Shown here: positions 13,422 to 23,130 of the stretch, in pieces
Position numbering within the stretch: the first letter of the stretch is position 1
Layout of the letters: each line of letters starts with the position of its first letter
From: Nemertoderma westbladi
Lineage: Eukaryota > Xenacoelomorpha > Nemertodermatida > Nemertodermatidae
Reading direction: 5' to 3'
DNA length: 64,000 nt
Assembly (NCBI GenBank): GCA_032718475.1
Contig: JAUCBJ010000937.1
Location: 29,319-93,318, forward strand
The notes under the pieces: model-generated
Seen by the model: only the letters and a program-made list of their open reading frames with translations
Told to the model about the DNA's origin: nothing
The model's database searches: none
Made by a program: the position numbers and the translations under genes

Positions 13422-16400
13422 CTAAATATTAAACACATTATTTTCGGGTTCTTTTAAGTTTGGAGAAAATTTTCCTTCACATGCCAGTTTAATTCGTTCG
13501 CAACTGGCTGGACTATCAAGCCGGAATACATCCCTATTCCCTCTGTAAGCGCTTATAGCTTCCTTGATAGCAAAGAATACGCAAGAACTAAGCATGAGCG
13601 GTGGTTCCCCTACCCCGCGAGCGGACAAGAAACCCGACTTTTCAACTAGACCATCCTTAAGCAAATGCACATTAAACACTCTTGGCATATCCTTCACTGT
13701 TGGGATTTTGTAATCAAATAACGACTTTGTTAATTTGGTTCCTGACTTCGAAACCCAGATTTCTTCAGATGTATGTAAACCTAATCCTTGAATAAATGCT
13801 CCTTCTATTTGACCGATATCAATAGCTGGATTCAAACTGTGGCCAACATCCATTACAATATCAGTAGAAATTAATCGAAATTCTCCTGTATGGCAATCTA
13901 CCTCGACTTCGCAGCAAGCAGCCCCGGCTGTCAAGTGATCAACTTCTCTTCCGTGATCCAGTGGATTTGGGTAATAACCAGTAGCTGATAAACAAACCCT
14001 AGCCATATAAGCTGCACCAACCCAAGAATCCCAACCGGCATCTAAATTGGCATCTTTGAAAGGCTTCAATCTATCTTTTAGAATTATGCAAGCATGCAGA
14101 AGGGCCTCCCCAGCTAGATCAGTGCCAAAACTGCCTCCTGTAACTGAACTATTGGGTACTTTATCAGTAGCTGTATCAGTCACTCGTATGCGTGCAATAT
14201 CTACTTGCAATGTGTCGCTTACTAATTGAATCATTTTTGTATGAAGCCCTTGTCCCATTTCTATCCCATGGTGATTAATAGAAACCGACCCATCTGTATA
14301 TATACAAACTAAGCAGCTTGATTGGGCAAGAAATATAGCTGGTTGGGGTATAGAAACTCCATAGGATTTTACTAAGATGTATATTCCACGTTTAACATAT
14401 TTGTTCATTGAATTGAAATCCACAACATCTTTCTGTCGTTCATAATATTTGCTCACTGACAAACACTTGTCCCAACACTGTGAATAATTATGTTCCTCAA
14501 GAACCCTTCCAGTATAGTTTAGAACATCTCCAATCTTGTTAAAATTTAGTGCTTTTATTTCCTCCTGAGGTAGATTGCATGTTAGCGATATGTCATGCAT
14601 CCAATTATCAACGAACCAAGTTCCACCAATCATAGATATGCCTCTCATTGCTCCATTCCCAGGCCAATTTGTTTTGCACACATGGGTGACGATTTTACTA
14701 TTGGGAATATTATAACAATTCCCTATATTTATGCCCATCATTCCTAACATCAAATCATTGTTGGATAGCTTGTAACCACAATCTGCATAAATGTTTGTCT
14801 CTACACATAACAATTTTCCTTTGGAAGTAAATCCCAACTTATATCTGCACAGCATAGGTGTTCTGTTGCCAAGCATTAAAAATTCATCAGTTCTTTTTAA
14901 TGAGCAACTTACTGATCTCCCAAGCTTTAAAGCAGCTAAGGCAGTAGGTGCAATAACAGCGAAGGGTTTACTTTCTTTCCCACCAAATCCTCCACCAACT
15001 CTCTTTACTTTGACATCAATTTTATGCATTGGTACACCAGTGAATGAGCTTACAAATCGTTGGGTTCCAGAAGGGTCTTGCGATGATGCATAAACTGTTA
15101 GTTCATTATTTTCACCCGTGGGGACACATATGCATGCGATATTTTCCAAATAAACATGGTTTTGAGAATTAATTTTAAGTTCACCCTCAAGGATATGATC
15201 AGCGCCATTGAATGCATCTTCAACATTTCCTAAAATAAAAGATTGCGGAGGATGGAAATATGAATTTTCTTTAATAGCATCTTCAATGTTAGTTATGGCT
15301 TTCAGATCCTCATATTCTACCATTACGGCACGGGCAGCACTTTTTGCTACTGCCTCTGAAGTTGCTACAACACAACCAATGACCTGACCAACAAACTCTA
15401 CACGTTTAGATGCAAACACAGTAATACCGGCGTTATCATTTTCTCCAGGGACATCGTTATTGGCAAAATACCTAACAAATCCAAGCATTTTCTCAGCTGA
15501 TGATATATTCACTGATATAATATTGGCATGGGCCTTAATACTAGTCACAAAGGCAAGATGTAGGTCACTACAAGGGGATGATGAATCGCCAACATAAACA
15601 GATTCTCCAGTACAATGCGCAAGTCCTGAATGATGCGCTACAGGCTTTCCAATAACTGCTTTCTCAGTATGCCAATCACCAATTGTTTGGTACGAGGTTG
15701 GTTCAACAATCACTGAGGAATACGCATTTCCATTGTCGACGAATTCAACAAATTTCCAAAAAAGACCAACAGCCAGGTATTTTTGATATTCAGTAAGGAC
15801 ATCTCCTATTTCTTCATTCAACTTGTTGCTAATGTGTTGGACTAAACCTTTGTTCCATTTCTTCCCAAATCCCCAATCACCAGCTCTGTGCGCAATAAAT
15901 ATGCCATCTCTGACTCCACTATAAACGAGGGTTAGCTTTAAAACTTTATCATAATTATCTTTCTTCAAAAGGAAACCGCAAGACAAGCGAGCAAATGCTA
16001 TATTAGTTGGTTTTGGCCAAATACGATGGGAAAATATGGTGGTATCTTCTTCACAACATGGAACAAACACACTCACAACCAAGTCGAGGTCACTTAGGAG
16101 GTTTGCTGTAGAGTTGTAAAATTGGGAGTCAATTGAAATATTTCGTGTTGCTTTAGTTACACATTCCACGACTTTTAAGTCTGCAGAGCAAGCGACCAAT
16201 ATTGGAACAATATCGGACGATGATGGATTGGGAGCTAAGATGTTTCCGACAACTGTGCCAATTTCCCTTACAGGTTTGACGATGGATTTGGTTGCTTGCA
16301 ATAATGATGCACATAGTAAACGATGTTTTTCTTGGTTACTAGTCTTCTCTAGATGCAATCGCAACTCGGAAATTGTAACAGCAGAACCTATCCTTATGCC

Positions 16401-17225
16401 TTCAGTTGTAAATAATACTTCTCCAAGTTCGTCAATATTTTCAGTTAGTATTGCAGCAGGCACATTTTTAGTTATCCCAGTAATTTGCCCACCATATAAC
16501 TTCGCTGAAATATGCCTAGCTTTAAATTCTTGGAGAGAATTTAGAGACACAGGAAGAAATATAAGACCTGATGGACCTTCTAGTAACACATCACTCTTGT
16601 GCTTCGATAATTCATACAACTGGTTAGGAAATATTGGATTTGAAGACTCTGAATAAGGCATATATTGATGGACATCGTATAAAGGGCAATCATTGCAATC
16701 TTTTTGCTTTTCTGTAAATGAGGAGAATGAATCAAGAATAGGTCTATACCCTGTGCACCGGCATAGATTCCCCTGCAATGAATCTTCTATGTCAGAAACC
16801 ATTGGGGATGGATTACTTCTGAGTAGCCCATACATAGACATGACGAAACCAGGGCTGCAGTATCCGCATTGCGTACCATGTGATAATGCTAGTCGTTGTT
16901 GTATAGGATGGGGCTCTTTCGTGCTTCCTAGACCTTCAATGGTTGTTATAGAAGTTAGATGACATCTAACTAGGGGAAATATACAGGCAGACACAACTTT
17001 GTGTTCAACAACATCACTGTTAGGGTTGTATCTAGCTACAACCACATTGCATGCCCCACAATTTCCTGTCCCACACGCTTCTTTAGTGCCTGTCAACCCA
17101 AGTACATTACGTAAGTAATTAACGAGGTTAATTTGAGGTTTTTGTAATATTATATTTCCAGTAATCTCCTTTCTGACACCATTTACAAATAATACTATGG
17201 AACTACCCACAGTCGACATTTCCAT
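13422..17225 (-). CDS. Xanthine dehydrogenase/oxidase-like molybdo-flavoenzyme, intronless
   Basis: One 1,267-residue frame starts at the ATG at 17225. The N-terminal 2Fe-2S domain has C51, C56, C59 and C81. The second has C120, C123, C155 and C157 (QCGYCSPGF, GNLCRCTGYRP). The FAD domain (about 220-520) is aligned but divergent: LYGGQITGITKN stands where a GNTEIG-type loop is normal, and EIGTVVGNILAPNPSSSD where the second FAD loop lies. The molybdopterin domain (about 545-1240) keeps GGGFGGKE, YLE, the AMRG arginine, GIEMGQGLHTK and the base in GVGEPP. Retained Glu (YLE) and Arg (AMRG) resemble xanthine dehydrogenase rather than aldehyde oxidase. It should oxidise hypoxanthine/xanthine or a related purine in the cytosol or peroxisome. 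It is slightly shorter than typical XDH (about 1,330), and one exon is odd because vertebrate XDH has dozens. An aldehyde-oxidase-like paralogue is possible. Confidence 0.85.
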   Translation of the reverse strand: MEMSTVGSSIVLFVNGVRKEITGNIILQKPQINLVNYLRNVLGLTGTKEACGTGNCGACNVVVARYNPNSDVVEHKVVSACIFPLVRCHLTSITTIEGLGSTKEPHPIQQRLALSHGTQCGYCSPGFVMSMYGLLRSNPSPMVSDIEDSLQGNLCRCTGYRPILDSFSSFTEKQKDCNDCPLYDVHQYMPYSESSNPIFPNQLYELSKHKSDVLLEGPSGLIFLPVSLNSLQEFKARHISAKLYGGQITGITKNVPAAILTENIDELGEVLFTTEGIRIGSAVTISELRLHLEKTSNQEKHRLLCASLLQATKSIVKPVREIGTVVGNILAPNPSSSDIVPILVACSADLKVVECVTKATRNISIDSQFYNSTANLLSDLDLVVSVFVPCCEEDTTIFSHRIWPKPTNIAFARLSCGFLLKKDNYDKVLKLTLVYSGVRDGIFIAHRAGDWGFGKKWNKGLVQHISNKLNEEIGDVLTEYQKYLAVGLFWKFVEFVDNGNAYSSVIVEPTSYQTIGDWHTEKAVIGKPVAHHSGLAHCTGESVYVGDSSSPCSDLHLAFVTSIKAHANIISVNISSAEKMLGFVRYFANNDVPGENDNAGITVFASKRVEFVGQVIGCVVATSEAVAKSAARAVMVEYEDLKAITNIEDAIKENSYFHPPQSFILGNVEDAFNGADHILEGELKINSQNHVYLENIACICVPTGENNELTVYASSQDPSGTQRFVSSFTGVPMHKIDVKVKRVGGGFGGKESKPFAVIAPTALAALKLGRSVSCSLKRTDEFLMLGNRTPMLCRYKLGFTSKGKLLCVETNIYADCGYKLSNNDLMLGMMGINIGNCYNIPNSKIVTHVCKTNWPGNGAMRGISMIGGTWFVDNWMHDISLTCNLPQEEIKALNFNKIGDVLNYTGRVLEEHNYSQCWDKCLSVSKYYERQKDVVDFNSMNKYVKRGIYILVKSYGVSIPQPAIFLAQSSCLVCIYTDGSVSINHHGIEMGQGLHTKMIQLVSDTLQVDIARIRVTDTATDKVPNSSVTGGSFGTDLAGEALLHACIILKDRLKPFKDANLDAGWDSWVGAAYMARVCLSATGYYPNPLDHGREVDHLTAGAACCEVEVDCHTGEFRLISTDIVMDVGHSLNPAIDIGQIEGAFIQGLGLHTSEEIWVSKSGTKLTKSLFDYKIPTVKDMPRVFNVHLLKDGLVEKSGFLSARGVGEPPLMLSSCVFFAIKEAISAYRGNRDVFRLDSPASCERIKLACEGKFSPNLKEPENNVFNI

Positions 17226-17554
17226 TGCTGTTCAACTTCGCTGTTTTGCTACAGAAATCCCTATATACTGTAGTTTCTTTCTTTGATAAAATTAATAATG
17301 AAATTCGACTGTTGTTTATGAATCTTCACCTCTTTCACTGTCATCATATTGTTACGTATCTCCCGATTGTTTAAAAAGATACAAACGGGTTTTTGTAGTC
17401 AAATAGAAAATGATGAAATCAATCGTATTTCTTACAATAGTCAATATTGTTGTAATATTGAATTGTTGTAACAATTATTGTAATATTGAACAAGAAATAA
17501 ATAACGAATATGGGTAGTGGTACTCTAAGGGTACTTACTACAGTATTACTACTA
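17226..17554. other. Upstream region of the XDH-like gene
   Basis: No coding sequence is seen. It should carry the promoter of the minus-strand XDH-like gene; a short duplicated TATTGTAATATTGAA word lies at 17444-17490. Confidence 0.45.
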
Positions 17555-17792
17555 GTTAATAATAATAATAATAATGGTTATTTATATAGCGCTTTTCTAC
17601 GCTCGGCATACTCAAAGCGCTTTTATTATCATTACACCAGCGAAGCCAGGTTCCCATTTGACCACTGGGTTGGCATAGGCACTGTCTAAAGTTGTCTACA
17701 CAAAAGTGCAAAACTTTTACAGCCTTTTTTCGGATTCGAACCCGCGCCACCAAACACTATTGTGTAAGCAGTTCAGGCGCCGTATCCACTCG
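17555..17792 (-). mobile_element. tRNA-derived SINE (3' part)
   Basis: Read on the minus strand, this has a tRNA-like head with an A box TGTCCGAGTGG (17796-17786) and a B box GGTTCGAATCC (17742-17732). A body follows, then AAAGCGCTATATAAATAACC and an (ATT)n tail at 17555-17575. The A box resembles Ser/Leu tRNA type. The GCGCTATATAAAT tail is common to several fish and invertebrate SINEs that use LINE machinery. Its first ~25 bp seem to be displaced to 18007-18030 by the insertion described next. Confidence 0.7.
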
Positions 17793-18006
17793 GACATTGT
17801 ATCCTCTCGACGAGGACGACGAGTTCTACGACTTCCTAGAGAAGGTCACCGATCTCGTCGCCGAGTCCTTGTTCATCCTCGGGGCCCCGGAGGTTTTCGC
17901 TACGATGCACAGCCGGCTGAGAGCGGCCGCCAGTGTCGGCGGGTGGGTCGCTGTGGAGGCGACGCTCTTCTTTATGTCCGCCGTTGTGGAGGAGATCCAA
18001 AGTGAT
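17793..18006 (+). pseudogene. Transportin-3/importin-13-like coding fragment, inserted
   Basis: These 214 GC-rich bases are open on the plus strand and encode residues resembling one segment of the TNPO3/IPO13 nuclear import receptors. The acidic DEDDEFYDF, then VTDLVAESLFILG and GWVAVEATLFFMSAV, follow the pattern DF..RVSDLVKD.IFLIG ... PWEVTEA.LFIM of that family. No neighbouring exons of such a gene are visible. The fragment is flanked by a 12-bp direct repeat, CGTATCCACTCG, at 17781-17792 and 18007-18018, and it splits the SINE head. It is therefore probably an inserted copy of coding sequence and not a working exon. The family call is moderate. Confidence 0.5.
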
Positions 18007-18018
18007 CGTATCCACTCG

Positions 18019-18360
18019 CGACACTTATTACCAGACAGCCAGATCAGAACTAGTGAACCAATCTAAACAAAGCATCGAACTTTTCCTAATCGACGGTTGT
18101 GAGGCTGTCATAACATACCTCAGTGTTTCATTTCTGCTTGTGCGCTTCATGGTTTCAGCCTAATTTAAGTTGCAGTGCACTTGCATCCGGATAACTCGCA
18201 TCGAAACTACAATACTTACCACTCACTACTAAAGTGAGCTCAGGCAGTGGAAATGAGGTCCTTCCAGACTTCCCTATTCTCCATGGTTGTCACAATTTCG
18301 TTCCTCCCAAAGTCCAGTATACTTTTCAAGCTTGTCTATACATGGCTTAGCCGGTGGATG
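18019..18360 (-). mobile_element. LINE 3'-end remnant
   Basis: Read on the minus strand, 18345-18255 encodes FGRNEIVTTMENREVWKDLI followed by a stop and a short hairpin CTCACTTTAGTAGTGAG (18222-18240). This matches the style of the last residues of RTE-like LINEs but is a different family from the copies A-E. The 18019-18220 part holds nothing I can identify apart from the SINE remainder at its start. Confidence 0.45.
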
Positions 18361-18551
18361 GTTCTGCTATGGTCGCCTGAATAATAGATCTGTACTGTAA
18401 GACCCCTTTATTACACCAGCGGCACCATCTGAATCGTTGTCTGCGTTTGGTTGTTGACACTGGTGGTATTGTACAATAAATCTCGGCGCTTTTACGTTTA
18501 TTTTGTACTGCCTTTATAAGAGAAGCACTACAAAGGCCTCTAGTACACTTG

Positions 18552-19780
18552 TGTAAAACCATTCGTTATTCGAGTGCTTTTGCGGACATAACAAGTCATT
18601 TTTCTCCGCAATATACCGTGTAGGTGCTTTAGCGGACATAACAAGCCATTTTCTCCGCAATGTACCGTGTAGGTGCTTTAGCGGACATAACAAGCCATTT
18701 TCTGCCGCAATGCGCCTAATACTCTAAAAGACTGGAACTCAGATGACGAAATCTGTCAGCTGATTTACTGTAAACGTGGAACCTATCTTTGTTCTGCTCA
18801 GCCAATCAGAGCTATTTTCATTTTATGTTGGACAAGGGCCTATGTAAAACTGCGCAATGCATTACGGTTTTTTTTTACCTTTTTCTGAGCCTCGGAACAT
18901 CGGCTTAGAATTCTTCTGTGCTTCTGTAGAAGTTTCAGACTTTGGCCAAACATTAGATGGCTTTGATTAGAAGAACGTAAATCTATTATCTGGATACACT
19001 GAATAACACCTGGATACACTGGGAACATTACTGTGCAACTCATACCTGGTCATACCTGCAACGCATTACTGGACTGACCGCAGTACTACCGATACTGTGC
19101 TTCTTTCACCGCATTATTTACTGTCTGTTATTAATTGTTATATGTTGATGGATATGTTGTTATATTTGGAGAATACCGATAAATAATCATAAAACCCCCA
19201 ATCTTATTGATTACTGAAGGTAAGAGGGACCGGTTACCTGTAGCAATTGCGACTTACATTATAGTGGTTTTTGTGTGAATTAAATGCTATTTCATAATCC
19301 CTACATGTGTCAGTTGCTATCCTCCTTATATATGATCAAATTCAGTGACGGTCGGCAGATCAATGTGAAGTAGTGTGAAGTAGTGTGACAGATAATAAAG
19401 CATCTCCTAAAGAATGCGCTATTTACGAAACTCATTGGCCATCTCGTTGTGTTTAGTATAAGTCATAACTCTGTTTTATACTTAAAGCGCCACGTCCTAA
19501 AGGAACTGTTAATATTTCCCCGAAAGTGAATAATATTGTCAGAGATTATATAGTAACGATCAATCGAATAATACAGTAGGTCTGCACCGCAATCATTTCA
19601 AAGCATCCGAATCCAGTCTCCCTTAACAGTGGGTGAATGATCGCGCATAGACTGGCTTCGGCTACGGGCTAATGTAACTTTATGTGCACTAAATACTTGT
19701 TATAGGCTAAAGTCGATTTATAAACAAGAGGACACCTAAAATTGGAAGGTTAAACTGCTAAAGGTCTGAAAGCGCGAACA
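18552..19780 (+). mobile_element. BEL/Pao-related solo LTR, older copy
   Basis: It begins TGTAAAA and ends GCGCGAACA, as do the LTR at 42156-43334 and, inverted, the LTRs of the BEL element. Near the start three ~45-bp tandem units (TGCTTTAGCGGACATAACAA ...) are seen at about 18575-18715. A CCAATCAGAGC box is at 18801. A conserved GAAGGTAAGAG (splice-donor-like) is at 19215-19226 and ATAATAAAGC (poly(A)-like) at about 19391. I see no internal region and no matching 5-bp flanks, so it is a decayed or rearranged solo LTR. Confidence 0.75.
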
Positions 19781-19789
19781 ATCAGTGTC

Positions 19790-20275
19790 CAGGTCTCACT
19801 CGAATATAAAAGTACACTTTTCCCTTTTCAGAATCTGGCTGCCCAAGTAAGCTCCAGAGGTGATTTTTCCAATTACCAACATGTTCTTCTGGACTATCAG
19901 CTTTTTGACGCCCCTTCACACAACCTTTTCATTAAGATACATAATTAAACAACGGTAATTTGCGGCAATTTTGACCAGCATGTACTTCTCCAGTCTGGCG
20001 TTATATACCACTTTGAGATCTTCCTTAGCTTTCTTAATGTTGCGGATGGTTTCGGCTGTTGGTTGTTCAGCTCTTACTCGGTAGGATATCTTAAGATATT
20101 CTCTCTTACAAGTAACCTCAGAGTCTTGCCATGGGTCATACTGTTCTCTTTTGGGTTTCTGGGGAATATGCGTATTGGTTGATTCAATTATTGGACTTTT
20201 ATTATATTTTGGTTGATAGTATCAGCAGACTCGTCTTCACCCGTTGCCTGGAGTACTTCAAAACGGTTTTATAAT
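19790..20275 (-). mobile_element. LINE fragment, linker between endonuclease and RT
   Basis: On the minus strand one reading stretch gives WQDSEVTCKREYLKISYRVR, then AETIRNIKKAKEDLKVVYNA, preceded by RFEVLQATGEDES. This is the pattern of the basic linker between endonuclease and reverse transcriptase in many LINEs. Stops and frame changes interrupt it. The clade cannot be fixed from this piece. Confidence 0.45.
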
Positions 20276-20751
20276 AATAATTATAACCATCTTTTATTTC
20301 CTTAAAACTCTGCCTGGTAAAACAATTGGAGGCAGCTAGCAAACAGACGTCGCACAAGTTGATAATTTAAGGGGGGGGGGGGGGGGGGGGGGGGTAGTCG
20401 ATATTTTTTATCACCATTTCTAAACCAGAATTTAATGGTGAATTTGGTGATGAAAACCGTTTTCAAAAATTCTATGTAGTTTTTGACTTACAGTTAATTT
20501 AGTAACAATAAGCGAACCATGTGCGGGGAACGAACTATATTAATACGAAATATGAATATTAGTTATTATAGTCCCCTAATCTCCTAATTTCAATGAGTAC
20601 ATAATCAATATAAAGAGGTACATTTTATCCATATTTTTCATTTCTAATTATTAAGAACATGCTTTGCAACTCTGAGCACTGCAACAGTGCGCTGATATAA
20701 GCTATCATCACATCAGCTGACCCAGGAAATGATCAGCTCAGTTCAATATTT
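20276..20751. repeat. Non-coding interval with a 24-bp poly(G) run
   Basis: A run of 24 G lies at 20371-20394 in otherwise AT-rich DNA. I see no gene in the rest. Confidence 0.7.
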
Positions 20752-21717
20752 GGTTGCCCCTCAGGAGACACACTTGCGTCTTTCAAATGTCCTTAGATAA
20801 TCATAATTATGATGGGGTGATGGTAACTCCCATCTACTGGCTCCAGAAGTCGAGGAAATCCTGCCAAGTACCTAACTGATCTAGACTTTGCTGATGACTT
20901 AGGAGTTATCTCTGAATCACTAGAGGGAGCCAAACGGCCCCTCAGCTCATTAGAACAGGCTGCTTCTATTGTTGGTCTTTTTATTATCTCCAAAAAGACA
21001 AAAATTTTGACAGCTAACTTTGAAAGTCCTCAGCAAGTCTCTGACCGCATGAGCATATGCTCAAAGGATGTTATGCCTGAGCATGTGGACGACTTCTGTT
21101 ACCTGGGATCATGGATCCGGAAGTCAGGTGAGGACCTTCGAATACGTAAGGGAAAGGCATGGGCAGCCTTGAATAGGCTTTCCAGAATTTGGAAGTCACA
21201 GAGAATTAATCGGAAACTTAAGGTCCGATTATTTAGAGCAGCAGTAGTTCCAGTACTCCTCTATGGGAGTCCATGCTGGGCTCTAACTGCAGAGGACACA
21301 AAATCTCTGGATGGCACATTCACAAGAATGCTACGCCGGGTTCATTGTATTAAGTATAATGCACACATCTCCAACCAGACACTATATAACAATGGAGGTG
21401 TCTCATTGGTTCTCCCAAACTTCACACTAAAACAAAGCCGCCTCCGCTTTGCAGGACATTGCTTTCGCCGTGAGGACCAGCCAGTGCATAATCTTGTGCT
21501 TTGGCAGCCTCATGGAGTGAATACGCATGATGGACAGCCCATGACATTCTTGAGCCGCATCTTAAATGACACTGGCCTTGAAGATGCGTATGATCTAGCA
21601 AATGTCATGGGTGATAGGGAGTTGTGGCGGCGCAATTTTGTCGACAAGCCGGCACAGCATTCATAAAAATGCAGCTGCAATGCAGCATGCCGATCCTAGT
21701 AGTATTACTAGTAGTAG
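20752..21717 (+). mobile_element. RTE-like LINE copy C, 5'-truncated
   Basis: This plus-strand copy has the last third of the RT protein. It starts near GDTLA with a small deletion, then FADD, and stays open from 21007 to 21666 (RKGKAWAALNRLSRIWKS, LLYGSPCWALTAEDTKSLDG). It ends with a degenerate TAG tail at 21696-21717. It abuts the Mutator-like sequence that follows. Confidence 0.9.
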
Positions 21718-23060
21718 CTTGGGTTGCTAAGACTAAGGCTGTTCTACCAAAGGTAGTGAAGAAACTGGAAACACTACATCAGCATGCAGCTAAGCATGAC
21801 ATCAGGTATTCGAATAGGCCATATTAATAGTCTTATACTGTATGTCAAGTATTGAGTCAGCACATAAGTCAGGAGGCTGCAATGGTAACATCCTATCTGA
21901 AACACTATGTGTGGTAGGTATTGACAGTCAGATGGTCTTTACTTGCTCAGAATGCAACTTTTCACATGAGTTTACTTGTGGTAACACCAATGAGTCAACA
22001 CAACGCGAAGCCAGCCATGAGTTAAACATACTGTTTTTTTTTCCATGAGTAAGCTAGATCTTGGCTGCGAAGTAATTTATACATTGAGTGAGTTTATGGA
22101 CATGCCCTGTAATTTATCCAAGTCTACTTTCTGCTCAATGGTTGATGAAATTACAAACATTAACGAGGAAGTTGTTGGAGCTAACATGATTCGGGCTCGT
22201 AAGGTTCTGAGTAAAGGAGTAAATAATGTGCCATTATGGTGCCGGTTTTGTAATCTCTATGGAAACAGGACAAGTCCTTGACTATGGTATTAGATCAAAA
22301 ATATGTAATAGCGTTAGTTTAGTTAGAAACTCACCAGCATTCTTGTGATGAATGTAAAGTAAGATTTACAGAATCAAGTGGTACCATGGAGTCCAATATC
22401 ATGCTTTAAATATTTAATAGATCTAAAGATAAAATGTATGAACCATACCATAGTCTAGATTTCTACAAATTTGTCAGTGATGGGGATACAAATAGTTTTA
22501 ACAAAAATTTTCGGGTTTACGGGGTCGCATACAGTACGGGGTTTACAGGACAAACTTCTTGAAAGGTGTTTACCTGGTTACCTGGTTACACTCAAAACCA
22601 GAATGAGTCATTTCACTCGTTGATTTGGGTTCGAGTTCCAAAATACAGATTCTTTGGAAAGCAACAAGTAAAGCTGGCTGTGTTGAGCAGCATAATTGTT
22701 GTTGCATAATTTAATTCAGGAGTTGCTGGAAGACAGGAAACATTGAATCGACTATCCACCCACAACCATGCGGTTCCCTCTGTCAATTTGTCTGTTCGAA
22801 AAGACCTCAAACGAGCTTCAAAGGATAAAGAAAAAGCTGCAAAAATAGCTAAGCATAAGGCAACTGTTATTGCTAGAGCAATAGATGACTTATCAAATCC
22901 TAATCCACTTCAAACTGCGAGCCAGCAATAAAAGCGAAAGGTAAAAGGGTCAGGAAGATAGGTACACCCATCCTAAATAAACAATCACAAAGTAGGAAAC
23001 AAACTATAAGCAGTCCATCTACAAGTAAAGCTTATGTTCCTGGTGGATTTGGAGGATTGT
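21718..23060 (+). pseudogene. Decayed Mutator-like (MULE) transposase
   Basis: Successive plus-strand frames give, in the right order, blocks of the Mutator-like transposase family widespread in marine invertebrates. These are FTCSECNFSHEFTC (about 21935), a helical DMPCNLSKSTFCSMVDEI (22100), ISMETGQVLDYG (22250), SSGTMESNIM (22375), VSDGDTNSFNKNF (22475), QNQNESFHSLIWVRVPKYRF (22595) and a basic Lys-rich tail ending YVPGGFGGL (23035-23058). The DGD block contains an expected catalytic acid. At least four frameshifts and several stops break it, so it makes no active protein. No terminal inverted repeats were found; the 5' part is missing and LINE copy C lies at that edge. Confidence 0.7.
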
Positions 23061-23130
23061 AAAGAGAACAGGATTTTTTGAAAATATTTAAAATCTTTTC
23101 CATTCCATATCTTGATTCGTTGTCAAAACA

